DNA of 64,000 nucleotides, taken from Marchantia polymorpha subsp. ruderalis. Its lineage: Eukaryota; Streptophyta; Marchantiopsida; Marchantiales; Marchantiaceae. Where the stretch lies: the NCBI GenBank assembly GCA_037833965.1, contig AP031358.1, positions 4,534,001 through 4,598,000 on the forward strand, written 5' to 3'. Under the pieces are notes generated by a model, which was not told the origin of the DNA, ran no database searches, and worked only from the letters and a program-made list of their open reading frames with translations. Position 1 is the first letter of the stretch. Each line of letters starts with the position of its first letter. Of the stretch, positions 26,451 to 40,206 are shown piece by piece. The position numbers were made by a program, and so were the translations under genes.

Positions 26451-26516
26451 AGCTGATCACTCTCGTAGAAATCGAACACGTTAAAAGTTGTGTTTGATTT
26501 CTACGAGTGATCAGCT
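26451..26516. repeat. Long inverted repeat (27-29 bp arms)
   Basis: The left arm 26451-26479 and right arm 26490-26516 pair almost completely, with a 2-nt bulge and one mismatch, around a 10-nt loop. It could be a foldback element or give a short hairpin RNA. The loop is short for a typical plant microRNA precursor. Confidence 0.85.
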
Positions 26517-26599
26517 TTATCTGATTTTTGTGACTCAAGGTCGAGACTTTGTTACATCTATAGTTCGGACTATTCATTGTACTTAAATGGATGAGTTGT

Positions 26600-28130
26600 T
26601 AAAGGAGTTTGTTATCCTCCTGTTAAGTGTCTTATTCACAAAATACAAAGCATTGCACTATTTTTCTAGGAGTACAATAGTGTTTTTAGCGTGCAAACTG
26701 AATGAACTGCCAGTTTTCAAATTGTTTTCCATTGAATGCATAAAATTAGAGTATAGTTTACCTGTAACTCTTTCTTAATTGACGCCTCATAAAAAAATAA
26801 AAAGCAATTGATGGAAGAGATTTTAGCAACTCTGAGGATCCTACTAGTTGGCGTTGAGCTTCGACTTTGGTTTCCTGATGATTCTCAATTTGAAATATCA
26901 GACTTCAGAAAAGTCATGCCTAGAACTATTTAAAAAACATAGAAGGACCTCTCGAGAAATTATACTAATTACATGATATTAGATGTGCTTGCGTTAGATT
27001 TTCGGTCATTAAGAGCCCGTAGATGATACTTAATCTAATTCTTTATCTTGATGTACTGAGTATGAAATTAAGATGCTTATTGATTATGTTTTTTTTCAAA
27101 AGTCGCGGAAATGAGCGTTCTTTCCGCATTAAGCATAAGTTGATGATGGGCAAATTGTGATTCTTTCGTTTCAATATGTAAAATATTTTAATCAATAATC
27201 TACAATCAAAATGAAAATTTGAAGAAAGAATAATATACTTCGATTAATTGTGTATTTATCATATTAGGTAACATATTTTTTTAAGACTTCTTTTATATAT
27301 GATATAAATTATATATCTGTTCTGTCTAGTACAATATATATTCCTGCAGTTATGAGTTACAAGTCAAAAAGGAGTTGATTACACCATATATCTCTAGCGC
27401 TAGAGTGAAAATAGAGTGAAAAAAGAGTGAGTTCTCCATATATAATTATAATGGCATACTTTGTCTGCTACATTTCTTATCGCCACAAATCCCAAAAGAC
27501 ATGTATGCAATCACTATGAAAAACTGCACGTATTTTTTTTTAAAATTTTAAGCAATATAAGCCTTAGATTGCTTAAACTTTACCTTAGATTCTAAGGTAA
27601 AGTGATTTGTAAGTTTACCATAAGATGAGCCAAGATTTTGTTTTACTCTACACATCAACTTTCCAACAGTTGGAGACACTTGATCGCGATCTGCCAATTC
27701 AGAGTGAGAGAAGAACGTGAAGTTCCAAGCAGATCCAGAACCGGCTCTTAAAACTTTAACTCCACAATCACAATGGCTTACACGAGGTTGAAAATACTGG
27801 TATTGTTTCCTTCTATCCATATCCAGCGTAAACTAGTGACGCGGCATATCCCGCATGACTAGTTTCAGTGTTACGTGATTTCGGGTTACCATATTTTATA
27901 ATTTCCCCTATCTGTCCATAAAAATGTCATTCTCTCCTTAAAAATGTCTAGGCCTTGGTATGTTTCTCCTAACTCAGGTTTTTCTCTATTTTCTTGCCAC
28001 GATAGTCTTTAATGTTTCACTCAAACAGGTTTGTGGTGCTTCTATCACAATGGATTTTCGCATTATGACGTCAATAATGTACATTATAATGAGATTCTTT
28101 CAATTAACCTTCTAAGCAGATTGTTGTTGC
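26600..28130. other. AT-rich intergenic DNA
   Basis: No supported gene. A 13-bp perfect inverted repeat with a 1-nt loop is at 27577-27603 (actttaccttaga and complement). Confidence 0.45.
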
Positions 28131-28139
28131 TTTCGTTTT

Positions 28140-29360
28140 GGACTGATATGAATGACATCCACATATACATGTGTTACTAATTTTCGTTTATGTATATATA
28201 CCATCACTTTCAAAAGTTTTCATCTTAGTTGCAGCAGTAACTTGTTATAATATTATATTTTGGCATTGTGATCCTATTGCATCATTGACACATTTTACCA
28301 CTTTCGATTATTCCCTGTCACGCTTGATAGGGTATTCCCGTACTTCTTTCTTTCTGCATTACTTGTACTCTTTCCTTAAGAAACTGAATCTATATTTTCT
28401 CCCCAGATAGTGCAAACGTCTTCGTGAAATTTCGACTGAATGGTTTTTATGCTTGAATAATAACAAATTTATGTTAGTTAGTCGAGAAAAAATACCTGAA
28501 ACTTTTCAATTACAGCCATCACTTCCCAAATCAAATTTTCTGCCCTGAATATGGCGGCTGGTCCGCCAAAGGCAGACTCTCCTTGGGACAGCTAGTAAAA
28601 AAGTCATGCCAAAATGATTATTCTATTTCTGAACTTGCACGTGCTTTACTGCCAGCCGCCTCAAGCACGCAGGAACATAAATGACACTCCCAGACGGCAG
28701 CAGTACGTAGAAAATTCTCTTCGACTTCTCCCGATAGAGCAGTGGAGAGACACAAAGAGGCATCCAGTTCCTCCCGTCCTGTTGGAACGCTCTCAGCGGC
28801 TGAAGTGAGAGATCAAGTATATGTAATGTAGTAGACTTCAAAATCGATGCAGTGGGTGCTGACAGGTACCATCACGAGCATTACACTCTCTAAATTCTTG
28901 ACTGATAGACTCGCCAATTGGATTTCAGGACAAATGACATTAGTTCGGCTCAATGTTGTTAGCCTGTTCTAGTGTACTTTCGTTCTCATTGCGAGTCAAG
29001 GCTGTCAAATTCATCCAGTGTTTGTCGCAGTCCTTAGAGAACACGACTGATGCCAAGGACATGGTTTATGATCCAGAAATTGACAGTCTCAAAATCTTGG
29101 TGATAAAACACGAGAGTGAGATATCGAGGTGTTAATCTGAAGTACGAAGACGAGTGACTTCATCTCCACCAGGCTTATGATCCAGAAATTGACAGTCTCA
29201 GAATCTTGGTGATAAAACACGAGAGTGAGTTAACGAGGTGTTAATCTGAACTACGAAGACGAGTATCTTCATCTCCACCAGGCTTGTGCAAGTACAACGA
29301 GCAGATTCGAGGCCACTGCGAGTTCTATAATTGATTACAGCCGAGGTGGTAATCTAGTCC
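28140..29360 (+). promoter_or_regulatory. Upstream and leader region of CCD-B
   Basis: It aligns in blocks with the region before CCD-A, including the G-box context ttgcacgtgctttactgcca near 28635 and the blocks gagagacaca and ctcaatgttgttagcctgtt. Unlike CCD-A it has no obvious TATA box at the matching place. Conservation of the CACGTG hexamer in both paralogs makes it the best candidate shared control site; its function is inferred. Confidence 0.45.
29071..29288 (+). repeat. 109-bp tandem duplication in the CCD-B leader
   Basis: Copies start at 29071 and 29180 with atccagaaattgacagtctc and end at tctccaccaggctt.tg. CCD-A has one copy at the matching place (about 6860-6965). It ends about 70 bp before the start codon, so it probably lengthens the 5' UTR or an upstream intron. 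Confidence 0.9.
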
Positions 29361-32300
29361 ATGGCTTCCGTTGCAAGCACAACGTTCAGATGTCTTGGTA
29401 ACACGCATGGAACTTCACAATGTGGGTATCACCATGCCGTGAGATATGCAGCTGTCGTTCCGCAACCATCAGAACGTCGTATAATCCGTCAGAAATCGAA
29501 ATCATCCAAGGTAACTAGTATGCTTAATTTGTTCATCTTCTGCCTATTATCTTCACATTTATGAATGCTGTCATGTCCAGTCGACACATTGGTGTCACTG
29601 AATCTGATCCGTTTCATGTTGCTCTCTGAAACAGAAGCAAGTTCAGAAGATACAACCACAGAACAAGATTCATCCCTCAGAAACATCTTTGTTTGACGTA
29701 GAACAGTGGGAAATCAATGATGTGGCAACTACCGATGGGAGACGTAACGTGCCTAGGACCCATTATTCGGAATATCCCGCTGGACTTGACCGAAATTCAG
29801 TACGCGTCTTAGTGCAGTTGAAGGTATTGCACATTCTCCTCTGGCAGGTTCCTGTTCACAATCGTGTGCGTATCAAAGTCGCCAAGAGCAAGGATAAAGG
29901 GTCAAATGCCGACAGCATACCACCCAGGAGAGAAATTTATAAACATTAAAAGGATTGCAGGTGTTTGAAAGAGCACCTAATCCGGCGAGGAGCATTGCTT
30001 CGCAGTTGCTTTGTATCTCTGATCGACCTTCTACGTGAAATGCATGAATGCTTGCAATCACATATATAATCAAGCTGCCTTGTATTGAATTGGTGCATGT
30101 TGTTTCTCTGTCCACTACAGAAGTGGTTCCAAGAACAGAAAGAAACTGTCGAGGTGGCGGGGAAGCAATTGCTAAGTGCTTATCAGCTAGCTATGACTAG
30201 TATTGTGGACCAGCTATTCGTACCATCAGACGAGCCAGTCCCTTTCATAAAGGTGAGATTATGATGACTCTGATTCAGAGGTCGAAATGTATAATATAAC
30301 TAACGGATGAATGAAGGTGCCCGCACCTATTTGGAAGATGTGGCTGTCCTCCCTAGCTGTGATTACTGCTGACTCAATTGGAACAATTTCATTGCTTTTG
30401 AATCGAACTCACCGTCGCTCACTTAAACAGCTGCTTCGTATATATTGCCGAAAGGTGTTTGGATTTCAAGAGGATTTGTTGGTTCTATAAGTTCTTACAT
30501 ATATTGGTATTCATTGAATCAGGGAAATTTTGCACCGGTGGATGAGATTGTTGAGAAGGTCAGATGTCACGTTCTAGAAGGACACATTCCAGAGGACTTT
30601 CCTCCTGGTTGCTTCATTCGAAATGGTAAGCTCCTACATACTCAAAGGATGTCAAAGCCTTCCATGTTAGACAAGTCAATATCTCCTCTCCTCATATGAC
30701 TCTTGTTCAATAATTGATAAGATTCGATTACATATTTCGAACGTAGTCAACAGTGAATTACGATTTTCAAGGATTACGAAAGAATCTGATCTATATTTAT
30801 TTCCAAATTCGGTGGCAAAGACTTTCTGAAGAAATGTCGACTTTGGTTTTCCGATCTAAGCTAAATTCAGAGTGGAGACATGATATGAGGGCCAATCTTT
30901 TTGTTTAGAGACATCAAGCAAAGTCATACTACTGTGAGCTAACTTCCTCGTTGAATCTGCTGGAATATCCGCAGGACCCAATCCAAGATTTGGAGCTTAT
31001 CAGAACTTAGATTCGCCACTTCTCGGTGGAAAAACATACTATAATTGGTTTGAGGGAGAGGGAATGCTTCATGCGACATACATCGAGAAAGATGGAAGCA
31101 TATGGTATAAAAACAAGTACGTGGAAACAGACAGCTTTAAGATGGAGAAGGAATTGGGAAAGAGAGTGTACCTCCCCACAATGGACGAGAAGTCTACGCC
31201 AGGACTACGATTCAATCGGATAATTAATTTGGTAAGGGAACATTTTTATCTTTCATGGCACTCATGTCTGCTCCTGAATTCCATTAAGCTACAAATCGAA
31301 TCAATAATTTGGTTAATTCCTTCAAGGCAATCATGTCTGCTCTTTACGATCCTTTAGGACTTCATGGCAATCATACATGCTCCCAAAATCGACTAAGAGA
31401 CAAATCCAGAATTGAAGTCAACGTCTTGCGAGAAGTCTAGAAGCATTACAGCTCTAAATCCAATCATGATCTCAATAAGAGCTGAAATGTTGAGCTGATG
31501 AACATTTCAGATAAGGTACGGAGCGCCACAAAGAAATCCCGGAAACACTTCAGTATTTCAGCATGCAGGGCATGTGGTAGCAGCTGCAGAGGGTGCCAAG
31601 GCTTATGAAATCAATATATCGGACTTGAGTACGAAGGGGGAATATAACTGTGATGGGCAGTGGAATCGCAGATTTTTCGGTCCTCATCCTAAAGTTAGTC
31701 CCTTCAAGTATCCCACATTGTTTTTTGCTTTGATTCTGAAGCTAAACAACTCAGAGTGATGATTTCTTCACTGTTCTACAAATAATACTTCGACTGTTTT
31801 TAAAAATTATTAATTCCTGTGCAATTGGCATTCAGGTACATCCCGATACAGGGGAATTGGTGGTGTTCGGCTTCGATATTATTCCTCCGTATTACGTCTT
31901 GGGTGTTCTGTCAGGTATATGCAACAAACATACGCATCAGATATTATTATTCTAGGACCTATGCAAAGTCCAAATTTCCAGTCTCCATTCAGTTTGTAGA
32001 TGATGGGTGCCAAATCAGCCTCAATTGCTAACAACTTTTACAATAATTGGCTCCTGAAGGTGATGGCAAAAAGTTTGCGAATAAAGTAGATCTGGGGATG
32101 GACAGGCTTGTTCTCATGCATGACATCGGAATCACAGAACGGTACGTAGTGTCTTTTGAACAGGCTCTGCTGTATGATGTAGATTCTGAAGTTGGCTTCG
32201 GTCTTTCAGGCGAGACTTCAAGTTAACTGTATTTCCACGTCCTGTGACTGTGCAGGCACGCTATATTGTACGATTTTCCGGTTATGATGGATCTTGCCAA

Positions 32301-34114
32301 CATGCTTGTGAACGGAGGATCGTAAGTAAAAATTTGCCAAGAATTTCAAACATAGACAAACATATGCTCATGATCCCAGCAACCTGTGTTCTAGATTACT
32401 TTCTGAGACTCTGCATACCTCTATATCTGCTCCATGGACTGATATATTGTCACTGATGGGCAGAATTGTATCATTCGATCCTACCAAATACTCGAGATTA
32501 GGAGTGCTGCCTCTTACAGGAAATTCCAAATCAATCAAGTGGTTTGATGTAGAAACGGCATGCATCTCCCATCACTGTAATAGTTACCAAGATGGAGATG
32601 AGGTGAGAAGAAACCATATATTCATTATACACGTGCAGGAAAAGTTTGTACATGTCATACAATTGTAGATTCGACGTTTCTATAAACTGCCAACTTTCAA
32701 ACATGCTTAGCTTTCTCATGAAATCCTCCTTTGAGTTTTCTGAAGTGTATTAAATCTTTTTGTATCGTTGTCTTCCACAGATTGTGGTGCATGGTTTGTG
32801 TACACAACTCATTCAATTGGTAGCCGTTCCTGCCAAATTCGATAAAGTCGAATGGTATTCAAGGGGAATGACTCTTGACACTGAAAATTATTTTGAAACC
32901 AAAGATCCGTCTGTAGATGGACTGTTGTATGAGCATTTGCATGAGTGGAGGCTTAATCTCAGAACAGGTATGTTCAGGCAAACATTTCTCATAACAGTTT
33001 ACCAGTTATTACTTTCAAATTTCTTTTCTTTGCAATTTTTTAACCAGAACGTATATCTGTGACTGACTACTTGCTGATATATTTTACAGGGAAAACCAGC
33101 TTAGGTTCTATTCTAATTTTGTTGAGTATAATCCAATCGTGACAATTTCCATGTTTATCATTTGCAGGAGCTGTAGTTGAGAGAAACATAACTCAAAATA
33201 AATTTCCATTAGAGCTTCCAAAAATCAACGATCGATTTAACGGCAAAAAATATAATTACATTTATGCTTGCTCTGAAGATCTTGAGGCCAGCAAGGCTGT
33301 AGGTACGTTTTTCTGACATTCTGAATTTCTTCAATTTTTCTCAGTAAGACAGAAAACTAGTCTCATTCGTACAATATTATGAAGTTCGTGTTCTTTTGAT
33401 CTTTGTGTTGAAGAAAAAGTATTTGTTATCAAATTAAATCAGTTCTTGAAATCATGTACTGAATCTCCAAGAATGTCATAACTTGCAGGCTATCCTATGT
33501 TTAAAAAATTGGTCAAAATTGACGTATCTCCGGCAGGAAACCATATGGTAAACACCTTGTTTACATTTCATGTAATAGGCTCGATGTGATATTTACTGAA
33601 ATTAGTTTCTCTATGCTGGAACGTGATAATGTAGACTAATCAAATTTTCTTCTATTGTGAAGGCTATATTTCATGATGTGGGAGAGAACAGTTTTTGTTC
33701 AGAACCTGTTTTCGTGGCTAGACCGGGTTCTCTTCAAGAAGATGACGGTTGGATCGTGACATATGTACATAATGAGTCAACTAATGTTTCTGATGTAAGA
33801 TTCTCTCATTGAATTAAGACTGGCAAATCCGATGAACACATCACAACTCAAGATCTCCACCGCTTTAGTGAGTTCAAAGCTTATGAAATTCAATGTACTC
33901 ACCCATAGGGGCTGATTCTGAATCTCTCAGTTGAGATCTAGAAGCTGCCTGAACACGTCGATGAATTGTCATCAAAGGAATTTTATTGACCCATTTCTGC
34001 TGTACACAGATGATTATAGTAGATGCGCAACGCTTCGAGGAGAAACCAGTAGCAAGAATACGATTGCCACACAGAGTACCCTACGGCTTCCATGGAGCGT
34101 ATATATCACAATGA
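29361..34114 (+). CDS. Carotenoid cleavage dioxygenase, copy B (15 exons, 665 residues)
   Basis: Exons: 29361-29510, 29635-29823, 30121-30252, 30523-30625, 30975-31231, 31511-31693, 31836-31914, 32060-32141, 32256-32321, 32464-32602, 32781-32967, 33168-33302, 33489-33547, 33663-33794, 34010-34114. Every exon has the same length and phase as in CCD-A. The protein keeps the GNFAPV and IRNGPN landmarks, the iron ligands H336, H385, H450 and H659, and E304, E515 and E601, so it should be an active non-heme Fe(II) dioxygenase of the CCD family. The catalytic core is close to copy A (for example 3 changes in the 61 residues of exon 6), but exon 2, between the likely transit peptide and the core, differs at about a third of positions. 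The last residue is Gln instead of Tyr. The N terminus again looks plastid-directed. Substrate unknown; whether the two copies differ in expression or activity cannot be read from sequence. Confidence 0.93.
32155..32488 (+). repeat. 334-bp near-identical tract shared with CCD-A
   Basis: Partner of 9569-9902, spanning intron 8, exon 9, intron 9 and the start of exon 10. Confidence 0.8.
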
Positions 34115-35560
34115 CCGCCATCAAATTCTGAATTTCGAACTGTTTCTGGACGAACTGTGATCTAAGGTGCTTATAAGTTTTGAGGTCAAGCAAAAACAAA
34201 TTCCAGGCTAGTCTTACCATAGAATACAATCGATAAACGCATAGATGCGTACGATACAAAAATTCATTGTGCAGCTCATCGTTGCACGCAGGCTTACATG
34301 TAAGATATGGAGAGAAAACACGTTTAATAGATTCCACACTGATTGCAGATGTTAGAGAGGAGAGTAAAACCCCAAACCTATCAAAGGTAGTACAAGTCTG
34401 AGCTGTAAATATTTCGAGATGATTTCTGTGTGTAGAAATCATCTCGAAATACTCACAAAAAGATTATTCATGAGGGTAAAGATTTGTTAAGGTAAGATAT
34501 CTGTAAATGTTAGCTGTAAGTATTTTTTTCAAAATAAAAATACTTGATGAAGAGATATCGTTTAGTTCGTTATGATTCTCTGTGTTGCTCTTGTTTTGTG
34601 TCTTTGTAAAGAATCGATTCTTAAACTAAACAATAAACTATGTGTTATTTTCACTACAGAAGATTGCGACTCAATCTATTCTCACATTGGTCTCCTCCAA
34701 GTACGACTTTGTTGTATTTTCCATGTATTTGGTCAACTGCTTTCATAAAAAATATATACTATTTTGACTATATCACCTTATTTATGGACTATTTTCAATA
34801 AGTATTCGGATTTTGTGTGCTTAAGCCTCAATTGAAAAAAATCAACATGAAGATGTAATGGTTTCCCATGCTGTGTCAGAATTTAGCTGTTTGGTCTCAA
34901 AATGAACTCATCTTGTATCTCAAAAAAAATGACGTTGACAATTGACATTGACATTTTTGTCATTGTCAGTCAATCAGTCTATCAATCACATAAAGTGTGA
35001 ACAATATCAAACGCTACTTTCTTCAAAAATCCTAAAATGTTGTTTATTTTTTTGAAAAATATCACTTTTCATCTCACTCTAAAACCACCTACAAGTTTTA
35101 CGTATAGAAACGTGTGATAAAATATGTTGGAAATACTCTCAAGTGAAACACACTATATATTTTCCACTTTGACTCGTGTCAAAAAGTAGCTCTTAGATTT
35201 TACTCCTAGATTTTACCGCCTAGATACCACCTAGATTTTATTCCTACGTGAAAAAGTCGTAATTCCTCTACTTTTCAAGCATTTGATTTTGATATAAGGA
35301 TTCTATACAAACTTTACCCAAAATTCCTTCACTATTACCTAAATATACTGGCTAACAACCTTGGCTCATTCACTAGGACAATAGACCATAACTATAGATG
35401 TGAGGACATTTGCGTATCCTAAAAGGTGTACTTTTCCTCTCTTCAGCTTTTAGATCTAAAACGAAGAACGAAAAGTAGATAGTACACTCAGAATCAAAAT
35501 CAAGTGCCCCGTCTGTATACCAATATCTAAGCTGTACAATATGGAATGAGATTATTTATG
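34115..35560. other. 3' flank of CCD-B and intergenic DNA
   Basis: The first 200 bp align with the CCD-A flank and likely include the 3' UTR. A 17-bp perfect inverted repeat with a 6-nt loop is at 34411-34450 (atttcgagatgatttct and complement); the second arm is absent from the CCD-A flank. No further gene is seen. Confidence 0.5.
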
Positions 35561-36599
35561 AAAACTGATGCTTCAATTTCATGATGCTAAAGCGAGATGG
35601 GCAGTGAGAGATGTGTCAGCGAACCATTTATTCAATCTGATGAATTTCAGCGAACTACAGGTAAGGCAGAAGGTGGGGCGGTGGGGAATAATGCACAAAT
35701 GCATTGAAAATGTGAAGCAGGTGACTGTTAAAAGCAAAGTCTTTATTGCTCAACATGAACCTGATCAGCTCTCGTCATAAAATTGAAAAACGTATCGAAT
35801 AACACACTTTTTAGAGTAATATTATTTCTCCCTCCTGCGAAAATTTCAGTAACAAATAAGAGAGATGACAGAGAACAGAAGCCTTGTGAATTTGTGGCCG
35901 GCGGCCTGGAGCTTCTATTCTTTCTAACGGTCAGAGGTCAACACCACCTTTGATAGATCCAAGGTGCTGTTCCTCCATTTTTAAAATGCAAAAGTCAGAC
36001 GGGACCCGAGTCACGTGAAATCGCAGTTCTGCGCTCTCGAGACTCGAGACTGGAACTGGAAAACTACAGTATCAGCACCTTGTCGCGTAAGTTGACGATG
36101 GCACTGAATCCAAAATCCTAACCATGTCTCTTTGGTATGCGCGCGAGGTTCTGAATCTCATACAGTCCTCATCATTCGGGACCAGTGTACAACAAATGAC
36201 TTCTTCAAAATCGTTTAGATTATCCCAGTTTCGACAAATTCACAAGACTTTTCCTGCCATGGGTTGTGGAACACATTAGCTGTCCTCGGTCCACAGCTGT
36301 CGCTGTTGTGTGAATTTCAAAATCTCACAAGCATGCCAGGAAGGGACAACAAATCACTGTGGGAAGCTTCGATACATATTTATCCCATAAGCGCAGGTAA
36401 TAAGTGAGTGACGAATACCTGAATTATGAAAATCGAAAGCTTGGGGAGTCACGCTGTCGATAGAATCTTTCCATATATAGTAAGAACACCCAGCATGAAA
36501 TGTATGCAGCGGCGTGGCACCGACTTCAATGATTGATCAATGAATACACCAGCATTGGCAATAATTCAGAAAATTAGAAACCAAGGATTCCAAATACAT

Positions 36600-38000
36600 G
36601 TTTTTTTTGGGAATTTGTGTAATCATGTCTTCAGCGAGTGGAGTCATATTTACTTAGTAGATGCGCGTTATCAAGATCAGGTATAGCAGATTGGGCACTA
36701 ATTGGGGTTTTGGACTTTTGAGAACTAGGGCTCTTGAGAGTAAAAGATTAATTCAAGTGTTGTTTGTGAAATTGAGATTGCAGTTATGATGAGGAATAAG
36801 AAATACAGACCCAGTGAATTTTGATGACCTGTGTATATTTGATACCTATAATTGGATCTTTTAACTAACATATTATATTATCCTCCTATCATTTGTCTTT
36901 GTCATCTTTATCTTTGTCTTCGACTTTATTCATTATCCTCATCGTGTCATTACCTCAAATTTTTGTTAGTCACCATTTTTCTTCTCATCTCTATTCATAC
37001 ACTCCTACTGCTTTTTTTGTTTATTGCCCATTTGAATTTTCTGTAATTTTCATTTATTTCTATTTCTACTATATTTTTTGGATTTTTTTCTGTTTTAAAT
37101 TTTTATACTTGGCAATGTATCAATTATTTCCAATCCATCTTTGTTTCACTTCATATCAATGTTTCATTTCGTATCACATCTTTGGATATCTTTGCAATAA
37201 TTTTTCCACAATTTAATATGGTCAAATTATCAATGCATAAAAATAAAGAAAATTCAAATTAAAAAATTAAAGATAAATATCAATAGAAATATATGATTAT
37301 CAATTAGAAGAAAAACGGTGAATTACTTTGTTCTGAGAAATATACACAGAATTCTAATGATAATTTCATTTAAAAATTCAAAAATATAACTTTGGGCCTA
37401 CTTGTGCACCATTACTGAGAATATTATTCAATATCAATATCTTATATGTGAAATAAACTTACATTTTCATCTTCAAGATCAGATTGTCTTTAACACTAAA
37501 TCTTAAATTTTTTCAGGTTGAAATATTTTACTTTATGATATTATAATGACTCCAACGTTATAGAACCATTTTATCGGAAAAAAGAATTGATAGAAAATCG
37601 TATTTTAGAAATTTTAGATGAAAATGTAATTAAAATTATGAGTATGATTCTTCCCAAAAAGATATGAAAAAATCAGTTGAAATCTTTATTACTTATCTTC
37701 ATTATGACCAAAGCATAAATCAATCATTGATTTATGCTCCGATCTTAAACCAAAGCTGAACATAAATGATAATTTATACATAGATTTGTGTTTTGGATGG
37801 TGTGAGATTTTCAATTCAAAATTACTAACAAATCACTTATTTTTACAAAGACTTGTGTGAAATTTCATTATTTAGATTTCAGTCTTAATAAGAGCAAGTT
37901 ATGATTTTATTGTGCCCATATGCAAGTGTAAATTCATAGTTTAGTATTCAGAGTACAATACAACAAGTTGTGATACAATAATCTTCAGGCATGGAGATAT
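36600..38000. other. AT-rich gene-poor region with a pyrimidine-rich stretch
   Basis: 36890-37150 is a C/T-rich tract on the + strand that creates a hydrophobic open frame. I regard this as composition, not a protein. A 13-bp perfect inverted repeat with a 1-nt loop lies at 37712-37738 (agcataaatcaat and complement). Confidence 0.45.
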
Positions 38001-39670
38001 CTGATGTGAAAAGAATGTATAATTAAGTAAAATTGACTTCAAAGCGCAATCACCAGAAACTCAGCAAAATCGAGTCGCAGCACTTATCTGCTCCTGGCCT
38101 TGCCTCGAGTTGCACAAGCTTGCGAATATCGGGCGTTCATTTTCGTGACACAAATCTTTCAGAATCATCATTCTTAGACATGTAGATCGTGAACGACATC
38201 GGTTCCCTTGATGGTCTTCAGGCCAGTGGAAATTTCAGTTCGAGCAGCTGATCAGGATTTATGACTTTGCAGACATGTCCCATAAGGCGCTGCTCAGATC
38301 CAGCGAAGGCCGAAGACGTGATTCGTAATCAGCCTGATGAAGGCCACCGTCATTAGGACGAGAATTCACAGGAAGCTCCCGCTCGTCCAGCCTTCGCCCG
38401 CCACTGGCCCGCTTCGAACACGCTCGGTGTTTTCAGGAGTTCCTTCCAGGCGGCGTCCATCCCCCTCACACTAATAATCTGGCCACCGTGATGGTGTTTG
38501 TAATCTGGCCACCGTGATATGCGCAGAGTCGTTCCTCGTCGTCAGAGGCTTGGTGAATTTTCAGATGAACAAGAGCCAATCCTTCCACCATCTACCTCTT
38601 GAATTTTCACAGTCCAGGAATCTCATTCCAGTCAAACCGTTCGGTGCGGAGCCAGGTCTGTCGCGATCAATGGAATTTCGGACTCTGATCTGGAAGCATT
38701 CTGGCCTCAGGTCAAATTAACTCTTGGCTGGAGTTGATACGATCGATGGCATTCCCGAAACCAGCCACGAGGAGGTTTAGAACGTACTATCGATCTGATA
38801 GTTCGAGCAGCTGCTTGCCTGCGTACGTTGCACCAACACCATGCGAAGATCAGCATTATGTGATTCTCGGATCCAGCGCTTGCTCCTGGTCCTGGTTAAA
38901 ATCGCGAGAAGACAAGTATTGAGACGATTGATTGTGGCTGGAAGTTCGATTTTCAACATGGAGACAGTATTCTCTAGTTCGCATAAAAAGACTGCGATTG
39001 TAAGTAATGGCGTAACTGAAATTCACAACAGTAGTACATCAGAATCAGATTTAGTCATGGATTTGACCCACTTTTGCAATCTCAAGATATTCAAGACAAT
39101 TAGGTGATTTTCCCTCATTCAACTTTTAGCTAGACTGCCATCTTCCGTTCGGGATATTTCCTAAATCTCTAGCGGAGAATGTTTGAAATGTTATGCACAA
39201 CTCTTCTCATCGAAGAAGAGTTATGCATATGTTCAAAAGGATGTCTCATCATAAATCTTCGTGAAATCGTAGAAAGGAAGTTGCCCCAAATTTTCGATCC
39301 TGACTATACACTTTATTCGGTGTTATTGTCTTCTATGCTGCTTTCTTTTCTGTATCAAAGTTTGCATTAGTTCCTACTCTCCCCTTCATCTCTGTTTCCT
39401 TCGCTTCTGCCTTTCGCTTGGTTGGGAACCACCTCCTCTCTCCTTGCCCCTTCCTTTCTTTCCTCCAGTTTCTCTGCTGGTAGTTTGTTCTGTACTCTTT
39501 GTTCCACCCTTTGCTGCGGGCTATCACATTGAAAGTTCCCGATTTTGGGATGTCCATCTCACTGGAAAACACTAATATTTCATCCCGAGTTGACATATCT
39601 CCTTTGCCATCTGTCGAATGAGCCTAATCGGAGAAATAGGATTACTTTGCATCTCTTAGCCATGCTGCAG
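38001..39670. other. Moderate-GC intergenic DNA, possibly decayed gene
   Basis: Base composition rises here compared with its left flank and several short frames appear on both strands, but none can be joined into a recognisable product. Two exact copies of taatctggccaccgtgat lie at 38475-38492 and 38501-38518. A decayed gene or element is possible. Confidence 0.35.
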
Positions 39671-39679
39671 CGTTAAAGC

Positions 39680-40198
39680 TAGGCCTCGGCAAGGTAAAAG
39701 TAACCTGGTAAGCCATGGGCCTTTACGTTACCTTTTACCTAACTCACGTTAACTCACCTCACGGTAATTACCCGGTTATCTCATACAGATTCTTAAAGTC
39801 TTAAAGTTACCCTTACATCAAGGTTACCCGGTAATAGTGTAATTAAACTGTTTAGTACAATTTTGTGATGGAATGAAAACTCTCCAGATCATTTGTATCG
39901 GAGTCCGTCATGTGCAAGAGGTTAACCTTTAACTCTTTATCTACACTTTGTGTTCTCACTGGATTTTGCAAAACAGGCTTGAGGTGGGAATTATCAATTC
40001 GATTTAAACCTGCATTGTTGTTTCCGGATCCCGTCGGGAGAATGTGCAAAATTAAATTCTAAATAAATCTGAGAGTGTCCACGTTTTTGTTTTTTGCGGG
40101 AATTTGGCTCTAACTTTATCTTACCCTATAGCCAAACCTCTAACTTTTACCCTTTTACCAGATAAACCCTAAAAGTCACCTTACCTTGCCGAGGACTA
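39680..40198. mobile_element. hAT-like miniature inverted-repeat element, 519 bp
   Basis: The left end TAGGCCTCGGCAAGGTAA is matched at the right end (complement TAGTCCTCGGCAAGGTAA) with one mismatch in 18 bp; weaker pairing continues inward. The flanking octamers gttaaagc (39672-39679) and cttacagc (40199-40206) agree at 6 of 8 positions, fitting an old 8-bp target duplication as made by hAT transposases. The interior has many short ggtta/taacc motifs near both ends, typical of subterminal transposase sites, and no transposase frame. It would depend on an enzyme encoded elsewhere. Confidence 0.65.
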
Positions 40199-40206
40199 CT
40201 TACAGC

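Larger units (their letters stand above)
25590..36520 (+). repeat. Segmental duplication, right arm (contains CCD-B)
   Basis: Collinear partner of 4530-14480. Anchors include caactactttatgcccc and ggtggtcttc (about 25595-25640), gagccacaatcaatgg (about 25860), the upstream block at 28140-28800, the entire CCD-B gene, its 3' flank, and the downstream block at 35570-36520. The arm is longer between 25.9 and 28.1 kb than the left arm, so insertions or deletions followed the duplication. Confidence 0.8.

Noticed and set aside
36893..37216. 107-codon hydrophobic + strand frame resembling a membrane protein
   Set aside because: It coincides with a C/T-rich tract, and Phe/Ser/Leu codons follow from that composition.
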